A DNA stretch of 64,000 nt from Anaerofustis stercorihominis DSM 17244. GTDB taxonomy: Bacteria > Bacillota > Clostridia > Eubacteriales > Anaerofustaceae. The translations under genes and the position numbers were made by a program. The notes beneath the pieces were generated by a model. The model did no database searches, had not been told where the DNA came from, and saw only the letters and a program-made list of their open reading frames with translations. This document shows positions 45,271 to 53,670 of the stretch, in pieces (position 1 is the stretch's first letter; every line of letters starts with the position of its first letter). The stretch spans positions 397,052-461,051 of the forward strand of contig NZ_DS560015.1 of NCBI RefSeq assembly GCF_000154825.1, read 5' to 3'.

Positions 45271-45296
45271 AACACCTGCTTTAGGTGTTTTTTTAT
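45271..45296 (+). terminator. Terminator of lexA
   Basis: AACACCT-GCTTT-AGGTGTT followed by seven T. Confidence 0.85.
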
Positions 45297-45350
45297 TAAG
45301 TAAATGTAAATATAATGTAAAATAATAGTAAATTATCGGTAAAAATAATC

Positions 45351-45379
45351 TTGATTATCGTCTTTTTTTGTCGTATACT
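45351..45379 (+). promoter_or_regulatory. Promoter of the second Na/Pi cotransporter gene
   Basis: TTGATT, 17 bases, TATACT. The leader of about 75 bases starts with an imperfect AT-rich inverted repeat. Confidence 0.55.
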
Positions 45380-45456
45380 TTAAATAAATAATATTTAAGT
45401 TAGTAATTAATTCGTATTCATATATATAATATTTTAAAATTTAGGGGTATAAGCAT

Positions 45457-47088
45457 ATGACATTTACTAATATTCTTACGTTATGCGGGGGCCTCGGGTT
45501 CTTTTTATTTGGGATGAAATACATGGGCGACGGCTTGGAACTTGCGGCCGGAGCAAGAATGAAAAAACTCCTGGAGGCACTTACCCGTAACCCTGTCATG
45601 GGCTTTCTTGTAGGTCTTGTAGTAACTGCGGTAATTCAGTCTTCTTCCGCTACGACCGTTATGGTAATGGGCTTTATAAACGCAGGGATGATGACACTGA
45701 ACCAGGCTGTTGGGATAATTATCGGTGCAAACGTAGGTACGACTGTCACAAGTATAATCATTGCACTTGATATTTCGGCAATAGCGCCTGTATGCATTTT
45801 CATCGGAGCAATGCTTCTTTTATTTGCAAAGAAACAAAATAAAAAGCATATAGGACAGATTATACTCGGTTTTGGTATACTATTTCAGGGATTGAGTACA
45901 ATGAGCGGAGCAATGGTAAGTCTAAGGACATATCAGCCGTTTATCGACTTCATAAGCAGTGCGAACTCCCCTATTATCGGAGTATTTGTAGGAACCATAC
46001 TTTGTGCTATACTACAGTCTTCTTCGGCAGCCGTAGGTGTACTTCAGGCTTTGGCTCTTCAAGGTTTGATGCCTGCCGATTTTGCTATATATTTAGTATG
46101 CGGCGTTAATATCGGTTCTGCGGCACCTCCCCTTTTATCTGCGATAAATGCTAAGACAAATGCAAAAAGAGCTTCTTTTATATATCTTATATATAACTTG
46201 TTCGGAGCAATACTGTTTGTTCCGATAGGGATGTTCACTCCTTTTGCGGACTTTGTTGTCGGTACGTTTGCGGCTCCTGTAGCTCAGGTAGCAATGATAC
46301 ATATCATATTCAAACTCGTTACGGCGGTAGTTCTTCTTCCGTTTACCAACACAATAGTTAATCTGTCATATAAAATAATACCGGACAGAGAACATTCAAG
46401 TAACCTAAGATTTTACTATTTAGACCCTCAAATCGTAACCAATTCGGCTTCACTATTGGTGCAAATCATAAGTGAAATAAAGAGGATGGCTGATATCTCA
46501 AAAGACAGTCTTTTTATAGCCGGGAATGATTTTATATACTCAAAATCTACAGACAGAGAGCATATAAAAGAAAATGAGGAACTGGTTAATTGGCTGAGTG
46601 AGCATTTGACGGAATTCTTCATTAAAATAAACTCCATGGAGCTTCAAGGTAAAGACTCTGAGCACTTATCCAGGATATTCTACGTTATAAACGATATAAA
46701 AAGAATAAATGACCATGCAGTGAATTTGATGGAAAAAAGCGAAGAAGCAGTAAAAAAAGAAGTTAGATTTTCTGATAATGCGAGAAAAGAATTAAAAGCT
46801 CTTTTAGATAATGATTTGGAACTTCTTGATAAAGCAGTCGAGTCGTTTACCAATCAGGAAATAAGCGAAGATGAACAAGTTGAATTATACAGTATAGAAG
46901 AAGAAATAGATAAGCTTACTCTCAAAGCTCAGGAAAATCACGTTTTAAGACTCAGAGAAGGCAGATGCGGAGTATCTACGGGAATGCTTTACATTCAGTC
47001 TTTAACGGATTTTGAACGTGTCGGTGACCATGCCTATAATATCGCATGCGCCGCAAGACAAGACAGTGAAGTATTAAGAACGATATAA
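45457..47088 (+). CDS. Na+/phosphate cotransporter with PhoU-like C-terminal domain, second copy
   Basis: The 543-residue paralogue of the protein encoded at 3079-4779 has the same build. Two PNaS repeats carry VIQSSSATTV (about residue 60) and ILQSSSAAVG (about 189) in the membrane part (1-310), and a helical PhoU-like tail (about 330-540) has IKRINDHA and FERVGDHAYN. AGGGGT stands before the ATG. It is likely a sodium-driven phosphate importer; duplication may reflect different phosphate levels or ligands. It is a single-gene unit with its own promoter and terminator. Confidence 0.87.
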   Translation: MTFTNILTLCGGLGFFLFGMKYMGDGLELAAGARMKKLLEALTRNPVMGFLVGLVVTAVIQSSSATTVMVMGFINAGMMTLNQAVGIIIGANVGTTVTSIIIALDISAIAPVCIFIGAMLLLFAKKQNKKHIGQIILGFGILFQGLSTMSGAMVSLRTYQPFIDFISSANSPIIGVFVGTILCAILQSSSAAVGVLQALALQGLMPADFAIYLVCGVNIGSAAPPLLSAINAKTNAKRASFIYLIYNLFGAILFVPIGMFTPFADFVVGTFAAPVAQVAMIHIIFKLVTAVVLLPFTNTIVNLSYKIIPDREHSSNLRFYYLDPQIVTNSASLLVQIISEIKRMADISKDSLFIAGNDFIYSKSTDREHIKENEELVNWLSEHLTEFFIKINSMELQGKDSEHLSRIFYVINDIKRINDHAVNLMEKSEEAVKKEVRFSDNARKELKALLDNDLELLDKAVESFTNQEISEDEQVELYSIEEEIDKLTLKAQENHVLRLREGRCGVSTGMLYIQSLTDFERVGDHAYNIACAARQDSEVLRTI

Positions 47089-47092
47089 ATTT

Positions 47093-47120
47093 AAAGGATA
47101 CCTTAAAGGTATCCTTTTTT
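47093..47120. terminator. Bidirectional terminator
   Basis: AAAGGATACC-TTAAA-GGTATCCTTT between convergent genes; it reaches the last bases of the hydrolase gene. Confidence 0.85.
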
Positions 47121-47985
47121 ATAATTCTTTCAAAAAATCAATTATCATTTGCTTTTCTTTGTTTGTCAGTATATGCATATGTCCCCTGCCTCTCAGTTCA
47201 TATGTCCTGACGTTTGGGATTATTTCTTTGGCTCTTTTTATCACTCTTTTTGCGGGAAAAAGACAGTCATACTCTCCCGCTAAAACAAATGCGGGGGCTT
47301 TGAATTTATTCATCCTATTTTTATCTGTATTGCTAGGCATTGCCACTTTTGTTTTTACATTGTCAAAACTGTCTTTTAATATATCTTTCGTATCTTCATC
47401 TATTATATCTTCTCCGTTTGTCATATACATAGCTGTCTTTATTATAAAATCTTCATTCTTTGTAATGATATATTTAATTAAAGGTATCATCATTTTTGCA
47501 CTGCTTATGGGAAAGGCATTATTTATTCCCGACGGAACTTCCAATACACATCTTTCCACCTTCTCGGGGCTTATACACATCAATTTAGCAAGTACTCCTC
47601 CGCCGAAAGAACCTCCGTAACACATTATATTTCTAAATCCAATTTTATCTATTACTTCACTTGCCCATTTCCCGTAAGAATATCCCCTCGAAGATAAGCT
47701 TATTTCGTCGCTCTTTCCGGGATGACCTATTATATCTACTGCATAAATATCAAAATCATCAAGCAGGAATTTACATAAAAGCAAATTATAAGCAGTTGTG
47801 GAATTACCTCCGTGAAATACCAATAATGGTTTCCCTGCTTTATTGCCCGTCCTTATTAAATGTGTTCTACCAAATGAAGTATCGACATAAATATCTTCAT
47901 AAGGAGCTCCTATTTTTTTTAGCTGTCTGTCGTACAATTCAAGGCATTTCTTCTTGCCTTCTTTGGTTTTATATATGCTTTTCAT
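47119..47985 (-). CDS. Alpha/beta hydrolase
   Basis: The 288-residue protein has LLVFHGGNSTT (oxyanion region, about residue 54), VDIIGHPGKSD, the nucleophile elbow YGGSFGGGV (S about 121), an aspartate in AGEYDCLFP and the histidine in GRGHMHI (about 268). The fold places it with small esterases and lactonases. The substrate is not evident. AAGGGA lies before the ATG on the minus strand. Confidence 0.8.
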   Translation of the reverse strand: MKSIYKTKEGKKKCLELYDRQLKKIGAPYEDIYVDTSFGRTHLIRTGNKAGKPLLVFHGGNSTTAYNLLLCKFLLDDFDIYAVDIIGHPGKSDEISLSSRGYSYGKWASEVIDKIGFRNIMCYGGSFGGGVLAKLMCISPEKVERCVLEVPSGINNAFPISSAKMMIPLIKYIITKNEDFIIKTAMYMTNGEDIIDEDTKDILKDSFDNVKTKVAMPSNTDKNRMNKFKAPAFVLAGEYDCLFPAKRVIKRAKEIIPNVRTYELRGRGHMHILTNKEKQMIIDFLKEL

Positions 47986-48045
47986 TTTAACTGTCCCTTA
48001 TTAAACTAAACTCATTATAACACCTTTTGTATTAAATAGCATTAA

Positions 48046-48076
48046 AAAAGAGACATCTCAGCCGATATCTCTTTTA
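48046..48076 (-). terminator. Terminator of the spoVA operon
   Basis: AAAAGAGA-C-ATC pairs with GAT-A-TCTCTTTT. On the minus strand it ends in a T run just after spoVAE. Confidence 0.7.
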
Positions 48077-48078
48077 TT

Positions 48079-48435
48079 TTATTTCTTGGTTTTAGGAGAA
48101 AATATGACCGCAAATACATATCCGAATATTATTGCGGCAGCAATTCCGCCTCCCGTTGCAGTAAGGGGACCCGTCAAAACGCCAAGAAGCCCGTCCTGTT
48201 TGACCGCAAATATGGTTCCTTTGACAAGGCTGTATCCAAATCCCGTAAGAGGGACCGTGGCACCCGCCTGACCGAATTTTACTATAGGTTCATACAACCC
48301 AAGAGCAGTCAAAATTACTCCCGCAACAATATATATTACCAATATCTGTCCGGAAACCAGTGTAGTGTTATCCATTATGATTTGAGCAATCAAACATAGT
48401 ATCCCTCCGGTTATAAATACATATAAATAATCCAT
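48079..48435 (-). CDS. spoVAE: Stage V sporulation protein AE
   Basis: The 118-residue membrane protein has about four helices and conserved VGQAGATVPLTGFG-type sequence (KFGQAGATVPLTGFGYSLVKG). SpoVA proteins form the inner spore membrane channel that moves dipicolinic acid in and out of the spore core. It is the last gene of spoVAC-AD-AE, with AAAGGAG before its ATG. Confidence 0.95.
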   Translation of the reverse strand: MDYLYVFITGGILCLIAQIIMDNTTLVSGQILVIYIVAGVILTALGLYEPIVKFGQAGATVPLTGFGYSLVKGTIFAVKQDGLLGVLTGPLTATGGGIAAAIIFGYVFAVIFSPKTKK

Positions 48436-48446
48436 TATTATCTCCT

Positions 48447-49463
48447 TTATTTAGAATTCTCGATTGTTACAGCATGTGCTATACAAGGTATATTTTCCTT
48501 TTGTCCTGTTGAAACGGGACTTAGTAAGGCTCCTGTAGCCACAAATAAAATCTTATTTAATTCCTTATTTTTAAGCTTGTTGTAGAAGTAGCTCGTAAAT
48601 ACCGTAGAACTGCAGCCTGCACCGCTTCCTCCGCACATAACATCTTGATTTATGATGTCATAAACGAGCATGCCGCAGTCTTTATATCTGTTTTCTATAT
48701 TCAAACCTTTTTTCCTTAAGAAATCTTTTGTGATATTATATCCGACTTCCCCAAGGTCTCCCGTAACGATAAGGTCATAATCTTCTACGTTTACATCCAG
48801 ATCCTCAAGATGTGTCATAATAGTGTCACATGCGGCTATAGCCATTGCACTTCCCATATCATTGGGGTCGCTTTGTTCGAAATCCATGACTTTACCTATA
48901 GTCATATGAGTAACGAAAGGTCCTTCCAGACAGCTTTTTTCCAAAATCATTGCCCCTGAACCCGTTACGGTCCTTTGTGCACTGGGAGGAGACTGTGTAC
49001 CAAGCTCCAAAGGGAACCTGTATTGTCTTTCTGCGGTAGAAAAATGACTCGCCGTACTTATTACAGCTCTGTTTATAAAATCTCCGTCAAGAAGGACTGC
49101 GGCAGCCTGAATGGCTTCCACAAAAGTGGAACAAGCATTATAAAGTCCCCAGTATGGGATCTTAAGGTCTCTTGCAGTTAAATTAGTAGTAATGATTTGA
49201 TTCAGTAAATCCCCGCCGATATAAATATCTATATCAGTTTCATTCAGTTGATTTGCTTCAAGTAAAGATAATATATTTTTAAGACACATTTGATGTTCCG
49301 CTTTTTCAAATGAATCCTGTCCAAGTAAATCATCCTCAAATGTTTCATGAAAATAACTTTTTAAAGGTCCCTGACTTTCGATTGGTCCTGCTATAGACCT
49401 TGTGTCTCTTATACATATCCTTTTTTCAAATTTATAAGTTTGTCTTCCTATTTTTTTTCTCAT
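48447..49463 (-). CDS. spoVAD: Stage V sporulation protein AD
   Basis: This 338-residue protein has a thiolase-like fold, with GLYNACSTFVEA (Cys about 123) and GSGAGCSSTVFTSYF near the end. Bacillus SpoVAD binds dipicolinic acid and is needed for its uptake into the forespore. It lies between spoVAC (3 bases upstream) and spoVAE, with GAGG before the ATG. Confidence 0.96.
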   Translation of the reverse strand: MRKKIGRQTYKFEKRICIRDTRSIAGPIESQGPLKSYFHETFEDDLLGQDSFEKAEHQMCLKNILSLLEANQLNETDIDIYIGGDLLNQIITTNLTARDLKIPYWGLYNACSTFVEAIQAAAVLLDGDFINRAVISTASHFSTAERQYRFPLELGTQSPPSAQRTVTGSGAMILEKSCLEGPFVTHMTIGKVMDFEQSDPNDMGSAMAIAACDTIMTHLEDLDVNVEDYDLIVTGDLGEVGYNITKDFLRKKGLNIENRYKDCGMLVYDIINQDVMCGGSGAGCSSTVFTSYFYNKLKNKELNKILFVATGALLSPVSTGQKENIPCIAHAVTIENSK

Positions 49464-49466
49464 CTC

Positions 49467-49913
49467 TTACCTCGTTAAAATAAAATATATCAGTCCGACT
49501 ACAGAGCTTGAAGTAACTCCGAACACTATTACAGGTCCCGCAATCTTAAACATATTTGCCGCCATACCGAAAATATATCCTTCTTTTTGGAATTCCATTG
49601 CACTGGATACGATACTGTTTGCAAATCCCGTAATCGGAACGATAGAACCTGCTCCGGCTTTTTTACCGATATTGTCGTATAGTCCGAGTCCCGTTAACAA
49701 CGAACCTAAAAAGACCATTGCGATAGATGTCATGTTTGCGGCTTCAAGCATTGAAAAGCCTCTTCTCGAAAAGAAGTTATTGATAAACTGACCTATCATG
49801 CAAATGATACCTCCCACAATAAAAGACATATATAAATGACTTTTATTTGGCGTGGGTTTATTTTTCTTAACGACTTCTTTATAATCTTTGATATTTTGCT
49901 TATTTGATTCCAT
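49467..49913 (-). CDS. spoVAC: Stage V sporulation protein AC
   Basis: The 148-residue membrane protein has four hydrophobic helices and the conserved KKAGAGSIVPITGFANSIVS segment. It is thought to form a mechanosensitive channel for dipicolinic acid release at germination. It is the first gene of the operon, which here lacks spoVAA, spoVAB and spoVAF, as in many Clostridia. A forespore-type -10 box lies about 30 bases upstream. Confidence 0.95.
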   Translation of the reverse strand: MESNKQNIKDYKEVVKKNKPTPNKSHLYMSFIVGGIICMIGQFINNFFSRRGFSMLEAANMTSIAMVFLGSLLTGLGLYDNIGKKAGAGSIVPITGFANSIVSSAMEFQKEGYIFGMAANMFKIAGPVIVFGVTSSSVVGLIYFILTR

Positions 49914-49941
49914 ATATAAACTCCTAAATAAAAATTTATAT

Positions 49942-49951
49942 TATTTTCCCC
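49942..49951 (-). promoter_or_regulatory. Forespore sigma-F-like -10 box before spoVAC
   Basis: On the minus strand GGGGAAAATA, identical to the -10 box before spoIVB and matching the known sigma-F form GGNRANAMTW. No good -35 is seen at 14-16 bases. Confidence 0.45.
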
Positions 49952-49958
49952 GAAAAAC

Positions 49959-49997
49959 AAAAAAACTTTCAAAAATTTAACTTTCGAAAGTTTTTTT
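49959..49997 (-). terminator. AT-rich terminator overlapping the 3' end of sigF
   Basis: AAAAAAACTTTC pairs with GAAAGTTTTTTT. The stem includes the last sigF codons and separates spoIIA from spoVA. Confidence 0.6.
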
Positions 49998-50729
49998 CAT
50001 ATTTTCTATTATTTTTTTCTCTAATCTGGATACCTGTACCTGTGAAAGCCCTAAAACTTCGGCTACTTCTTTTTGAGTTTTATTTTTAAAATATCTAAGC
50101 ACTATTATCTGCCTGTCTCTTTTTTCAAGGTTCATAATAGCATTTTTTAAATCAAGCTTTTCAACTATCTTTTCATTACTGTCATTCTCGTCTTTTATTT
50201 TATCCATTAGTAAAATAGGAGTGTTTTCGTTGTTATTCAATTCTTTGGATAAACTTTCCGGCTGTCTGCAAGCTTCCAGAGCCATCAATACATCTTCCGA
50301 CGAAACTCCGATTTTTTCGCTTAAATAGTCTATACTCGGTTCAACACCGTTTTTCTTTACATAATCTTCTCTTATGGTCTTTGTCTTTAAATAAATGGTT
50401 TTTAAATTTCTTCCGACCTTTATTATTCCTTCATCTCTGAAATATCTTTTATACTCTCCGTTTATAACATATACAGCGTAGGTTGAAAATTTAGTGTTGA
50501 ATTCAAAACTAAATCTTTTTATCGCCTTTATAAGTCCTATGGCTCCGATTTGAAATAAATCATCATAGCTTATGGAATATGAAAGGTATCTTTTTAGTAT
50601 GGAATTTATAAGAGGTGTATTTATAACAGTCAGTTCTTCTAAAGAATTTTTATCTCCGTTTTGTGCGTTTACTATAAGTTCTTTTATCTCATCTGAAAAA
50701 TAATCAATTTTTGCAGATTCGCTATTCAT
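49977..50729 (-). CDS. sigF: Forespore sporulation sigma factor sigma-F
   Basis: This 250-residue sigma-70 family protein has region 2 (DLFQIGAIGLIKAIKRF...FSTYAVYVINGEYKRYFRD) and region 4 (TQKEVAEVLGLSQVQVSRLEKKI). It is the first compartment-specific sigma factor of the forespore, held inactive by SpoIIAB. The start overlaps spoIIAB by eight bases in the classic tricistronic order. No pro-sequence is seen. Confidence 0.96.
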   Translation of the reverse strand: MNSESAKIDYFSDEIKELIVNAQNGDKNSLEELTVINTPLINSILKRYLSYSISYDDLFQIGAIGLIKAIKRFSFEFNTKFSTYAVYVINGEYKRYFRDEGIIKVGRNLKTIYLKTKTIREDYVKKNGVEPSIDYLSEKIGVSSEDVLMALEACRQPESLSKELNNNENTPILLMDKIKDENDSNEKIVEKLDLKNAIMNLEKRDRQIIVLRYFKNKTQKEVAEVLGLSQVQVSRLEKKIIENMKKTFES

Positions 50730-51183
50730 TATATGTATTATCCCTGCTTGAAATTTTTTTACTCATTATTAAAGTAGTGCCGTCGCCTTCTTTGGATGTG
50801 ATACTAAGTTCATCCATAAAGCTTTCCATTATGGTAAAACCCAGTCCGGATCTTTCAAGTTCGGGTTTTGATGTATATAACGGTTCCTTGGCCCGGTCTA
50901 TATCTTTTATACCGATCCCGTCATCTATTATTTTTATCGTTACTTCTCTGTTTCTTATAAATGCTTCCATTGTTATCAAGTGATTGTCTTCATTGTTGTA
51001 TGCGTGGATTATCGAATTTGTCACAGCTTCCGATACACTCGTCTTTATATCGTTAAGCTCGTCTATGGTAGGGTTTAACGGAAGTACGAAACTTGAAATG
51101 ATGAGCCTTGCCAAAGATTCGTTTTCGGATATGCTTTTAAATGAAACATTTAAAAAATTATCTACTTTATTACCTATTTTCAT
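50722..51183 (-). CDS. spoIIAB: Anti-sigma-F factor SpoIIAB
   Basis: The 153-residue GHKL-fold kinase has EAVTNSIIHAYNN (N box), IDDGIGIKD (G1) and SGLGFTIMESFMD (G2). It binds sigma-F and also phosphorylates SpoIIAA with ATP. It overlaps spoIIAA by 14 bases and sigF by eight. Confidence 0.96.
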   Translation of the reverse strand: MKIGNKVDNFLNVSFKSISENESLARLIISSFVLPLNPTIDELNDIKTSVSEAVTNSIIHAYNNEDNHLITMEAFIRNREVTIKIIDDGIGIKDIDRAKEPLYTSKPELERSGLGFTIMESFMDELSITSKEGDGTTLIMSKKISSRDNTYNE

Positions 51184-51514
51184 ATTTTTCTATCCCTTCT
51201 TCTAATGTATTAAATAAATCAAAAATCGAAAGTATTCCCGACATTCTAAGTATTTTTATGATTTGCTTATCTTTTGTGACCAGACCGCATTTGCCGTTTT
51301 GTGCGGAAATTTTCTTATATCTTCCCATAAAAAGTCCTATACCCGCGGAATCCATAAAGGTGAGTTCACTTAAATCAAATATCAAATTTTTTATTTCTTT
51401 TTTGCATAATGCGTAATCAATGTTTTCTCTTAAATCCAAAGTAACATGATCATCCAAATCACCTTTGATTTTGATAGTCAGCGTGTTACCTGCTATATTT
51501 ATTTCAAAATTCAT
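51170..51514 (-). CDS. spoIIAA: Anti-anti-sigma factor SpoIIAA
   Basis: This 114-residue STAS-domain protein has the phosphorylation site LTFMDSAGIGLFMGRYK. Dephosphorylated SpoIIAA binds SpoIIAB and sets sigma-F free. The usual second serine of DSSG is alanine here, while the first serine is kept. It is the first gene of the spoIIA operon; its upstream region has an inverted repeat but no clear sigma-H match. Confidence 0.95.
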   Translation of the reverse strand: MNFEINIAGNTLTIKIKGDLDDHVTLDLRENIDYALCKKEIKNLIFDLSELTFMDSAGIGLFMGRYKKISAQNGKCGLVTKDKQIIKILRMSGILSIFDLFNTLEEGIEKYENR

Positions 51515-51541
51515 GATTTAACCTCTCTATATTATTTTTGC

Positions 51542-51571
51542 CTACATGATAGTACCAAAACATACATGTAG
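51542..51571 (-). promoter_or_regulatory. Inverted repeat in the spoIIA leader
   Basis: CTACATG-N16-CATGTAG, seven-base arms without mismatch, 27 to 57 bases before the spoIIAA start. On the minus strand TGGTACTAT, an extended -10-like box, lies between the arms. It could be an operator. Confidence 0.4.
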
Positions 51572-51623
51572 AATTTTGAAAAATTTAGGGTTAAATCCAA
51601 ATGTTTAATAATTTTTAAAAATA

Positions 51624-51656
51624 AAAAAGGAAGCAGAAAATCTGCTTCCTTTTTAT
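51624..51656 (-). terminator. Terminator of the spore protein gene
   Basis: AAAAAGGAAGCAGA pairs perfectly with TCTGCTTCCTTTTT around a three-base loop. It lies between ssp and the spoIIA leader. Confidence 0.85.
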
Positions 51657-51677
51657 ATCATACAAATGCTATCTTAC

Positions 51678-51854
51678 TTATTTCATTGAATTTTCGTAAG
51701 ATTCAACCATTCTTTTAACCATTTCACCACCGATAGAACCGGCTTCTTTACTAGTTAAATTACCATTATATCCATCTTGAAGATTAATGCTAAGTTCGCT
51801 AGCAACTTGTTTCTTAAATTGGTCTAAGCCTTTTTTAGCTTCTCTGTTGTTCAT
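51678..51854 (-). CDS. Alpha/beta-type small acid-soluble spore protein
   Basis: This protein of 58 residues coats spore DNA and protects it from UV and heat. It has the family pattern LTSKEAGSIGGEMVKRMVE near the C-terminus and FKKQVASEL, the region cut by the germination protease GPR. An in-frame ATG five codons earlier is rejected because it sits in the GGAGGTGA ribosome site of the ATG used here. A sigma-G-like -10 box is upstream. It is monocistronic with a strong terminator. Confidence 0.93.
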   Translation of the reverse strand: MNNREAKKGLDQFKKQVASELSINLQDGYNGNLTSKEAGSIGGEMVKRMVESYENSMK

Positions 51855-51887
51855 CTGTTTCACCTCCATTTATAAGTGTTATAATTC

Positions 51888-51894
51888 TATTATG
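51888..51894 (-). promoter_or_regulatory. Sigma-G-like -10 box before the spore protein gene
   Basis: On the minus strand CATAATA, matching the known sigma-G -10 form CATNMTA, about 34 bases before the start codon. The -35 (GTGTA at 17 bases) is only a partial match. Confidence 0.45.
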
Positions 51895-51932
51895 GACTTT
51901 TGAAACAAAAATACACTGGAAAGTTTTCCCTA

Positions 51933-52418
51933 CTATTCAAATTTAAATAAACTTCGCTTTTTAGCCTGCTTCAGAGCGTTATATTTTTCTTTTAAAATCG
52001 ATAATTCATATGATTTTTCTTTTAATTTCATTTTAAGTCTTGCGTTTTCGGTTATAAGTTCGTCCCTTTGTTTAAACGCATCCTGCTGCTTTAAATTTTC
52101 GATTTCTTCACGCAAAGAATTTATCGTTTTTATCAGACACGTAATATTATTATCTTCTTCTTTTGGTTTTTCTTCTTCGATTTCTTCAAAAATAATTTCA
52201 TCTTTTGATTTGTGAAGAGTTTCTTTTATTTCTTTATTTCTTTTTCCCTCGCCTTTCAAGGCTTCTATGTAACGAAATATGTCGATTTCCTTTGTCGTAT
52301 AATATCTTCTGTTGTTCGAGCCTCTGGGGATTTGAAGTTCGAATTCGTCTTCATAAAATCTTAATAAATAAGGCTTACAATCTAAAATATTGGATGCTTG
52401 TGTAATAGTATATTTCAA
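51933..52418 (-). CDS. MerR-type DNA-binding protein with coiled coil
   Basis: In this 161-residue protein, residues 1-70 form a MerR-like winged helix (TITQASNILDCKPYLLRFYEDEF...NNRRYYTTKEIDIFRYI). Residues about 95-150 are a charged coiled coil (TINSLREEIENLKQ...), and the tail KRSLFKFE is basic. No effector-binding domain or cysteine cluster is seen. The layout resembles RacA of Bacillus, which anchors chromosome origins at the cell pole in sporulation, but the sequence similarity to RacA looks weak. Its neighbours are sporulation genes, yet it has its own short upstream region. Confidence 0.65.
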   Translation of the reverse strand: MKYTITQASNILDCKPYLLRFYEDEFELQIPRGSNNRRYYTTKEIDIFRYIEALKGEGKRNKEIKETLHKSKDEIIFEEIEEEKPKEEDNNITCLIKTINSLREEIENLKQQDAFKQRDELITENARLKMKLKEKSYELSILKEKYNALKQAKKRSLFKFE

Positions 52419-52503
52419 AACTCTACTCCTTAAACAGTTTTTATATATATTACTCCAAATAATTTAAAAAATAAGCCTAAATTTGTCGTTTATTCAGTTT
52501 AAT

Positions 52504-53658
52504 TTATAATTTTATTATTTCTATTTCATTTATCGTTTCTTCTATCAAATCTTCTACGTCCAGCTTCGCTTCTTCTTCCAAAACTCTGGATAGTTTCGGC
52601 TTTATTATAGGATGTTTCGGTACGAATATCGTACAGCAGTCCTCATAAGGTCTGATAGAAATATCATAAGCTCCGATTTTTCTTGAAATATCTACTATTT
52701 CGGTCTTGTCAAAAGCTATAAGAGGTCTTAAAATCGGAAGAGCGGAACATTCATTTGTACATGAAATACCTTCTATGGTCTGCGATGCCACTTGTCCCAA
52801 GCTTTCTCCTGTAATAAGAGCCTTTAAATCAAATTTATTTTTAAGTCTGTTTGCTATTTTTATCATGAACCTTCTTAGTATCACCGTTAAATATTCGCCT
52901 TCGCAGTTGGATATTATCTGCTCTTGTATTTTAGTAAGGCTGATATTTACAAGGTTTATTCCCATATTATAATCGCTTAAAACTTCCGCCAAGTCTTTGA
53001 CTTTTTCTTTTGCGTCCATACTGGTAAAAGGATAGCTGTGAAAATGCAGTCCTACGACTTTCATTCCTCTTTTGTTCATTAAATATCCCGCAACCGGAGA
53101 ATCGAGTCCTCCGGATAAGAGAAGTCCGCCTATCCCGCTTGAATTAACGGGAAGTCCCGCATTGCATCTAATATCTCCCGCATAAACATATGCATTCTCT
53201 CTTATTTCTACCTTTAAAACCGCTTCAGGGTTTTTCACATCGACTTTTAAGTCATCAGTATTAATAAGTACATATGCTCCCACATCTTTACTTATTTCGG
53301 GGGATTTTAAAGGATACTTCTTATCGCTTCTTTTGGTTTCTACCTTAAAAGTCTCATATCCGCCCTCTTTCATGACCATCAAAGCTACTTCTTTTATCTT
53401 GTCCATATCTTTTTCGACTTCATAACATTTTGTCAAATAAACTATTCCGAAAACTTTTTTAAGTCTTTCGATTATTTTATCCTCATCTTCATTGTTATAG
53501 CCGCTTACGATTATCCTGCTTTGTATCGTATGTACTTTTATATTTTCGAATTTCCTAAGAGAAAGTCTTATATTCTTTGCGAGTAAATCTATAAAGTATT
53601 TCCTGTTAAGTCCTTTAAGGCTTATTTCCCCATACTTTACCATTATCATTTTCTTCAT
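52504..53658 (-). CDS. thiI: tRNA 4-thiouridine synthase ThiI
   Basis: The 384-residue protein has an N-terminal ferredoxin-like region, a THUMP domain (about 60-165) and a PP-loop ATPase with LLLSGGLDSPVAGYLMNKRG (about residue 180) for adenylation of U8 in tRNA. There is no C-terminal rhodanese domain, as in Bacillus ThiI, where the sulfur comes from a dedicated cysteine desulfurase; the gene just upstream encodes such an enzyme. Confidence 0.94.
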   Translation of the reverse strand: MKKMIMVKYGEISLKGLNRKYFIDLLAKNIRLSLRKFENIKVHTIQSRIIVSGYNNEDEDKIIERLKKVFGIVYLTKCYEVEKDMDKIKEVALMVMKEGGYETFKVETKRSDKKYPLKSPEISKDVGAYVLINTDDLKVDVKNPEAVLKVEIRENAYVYAGDIRCNAGLPVNSSGIGGLLLSGGLDSPVAGYLMNKRGMKVVGLHFHSYPFTSMDAKEKVKDLAEVLSDYNMGINLVNISLTKIQEQIISNCEGEYLTVILRRFMIKIANRLKNKFDLKALITGESLGQVASQTIEGISCTNECSALPILRPLIAFDKTEIVDISRKIGAYDISIRPYEDCCTIFVPKHPIIKPKLSRVLEEEAKLDVEDLIEETINEIEIIKL

Positions 53659-53670
53659 AAATTTTTATCC

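Noticed and set aside
45374-45405. AT-rich inverted repeat after the -10 box of the second phosphate transporter gene, like the 36650 palindrome
   Set aside because: It lines up with the paired palindromes only in AT-rich bases; the arms do not pair well and the TTTAGTG block is absent.
51855-51869. Earlier ATG of the spore protein gene
   Set aside because: That ATG lies within the GGAGGTGA ribosome site of the next ATG and would add residues foreign to the family.
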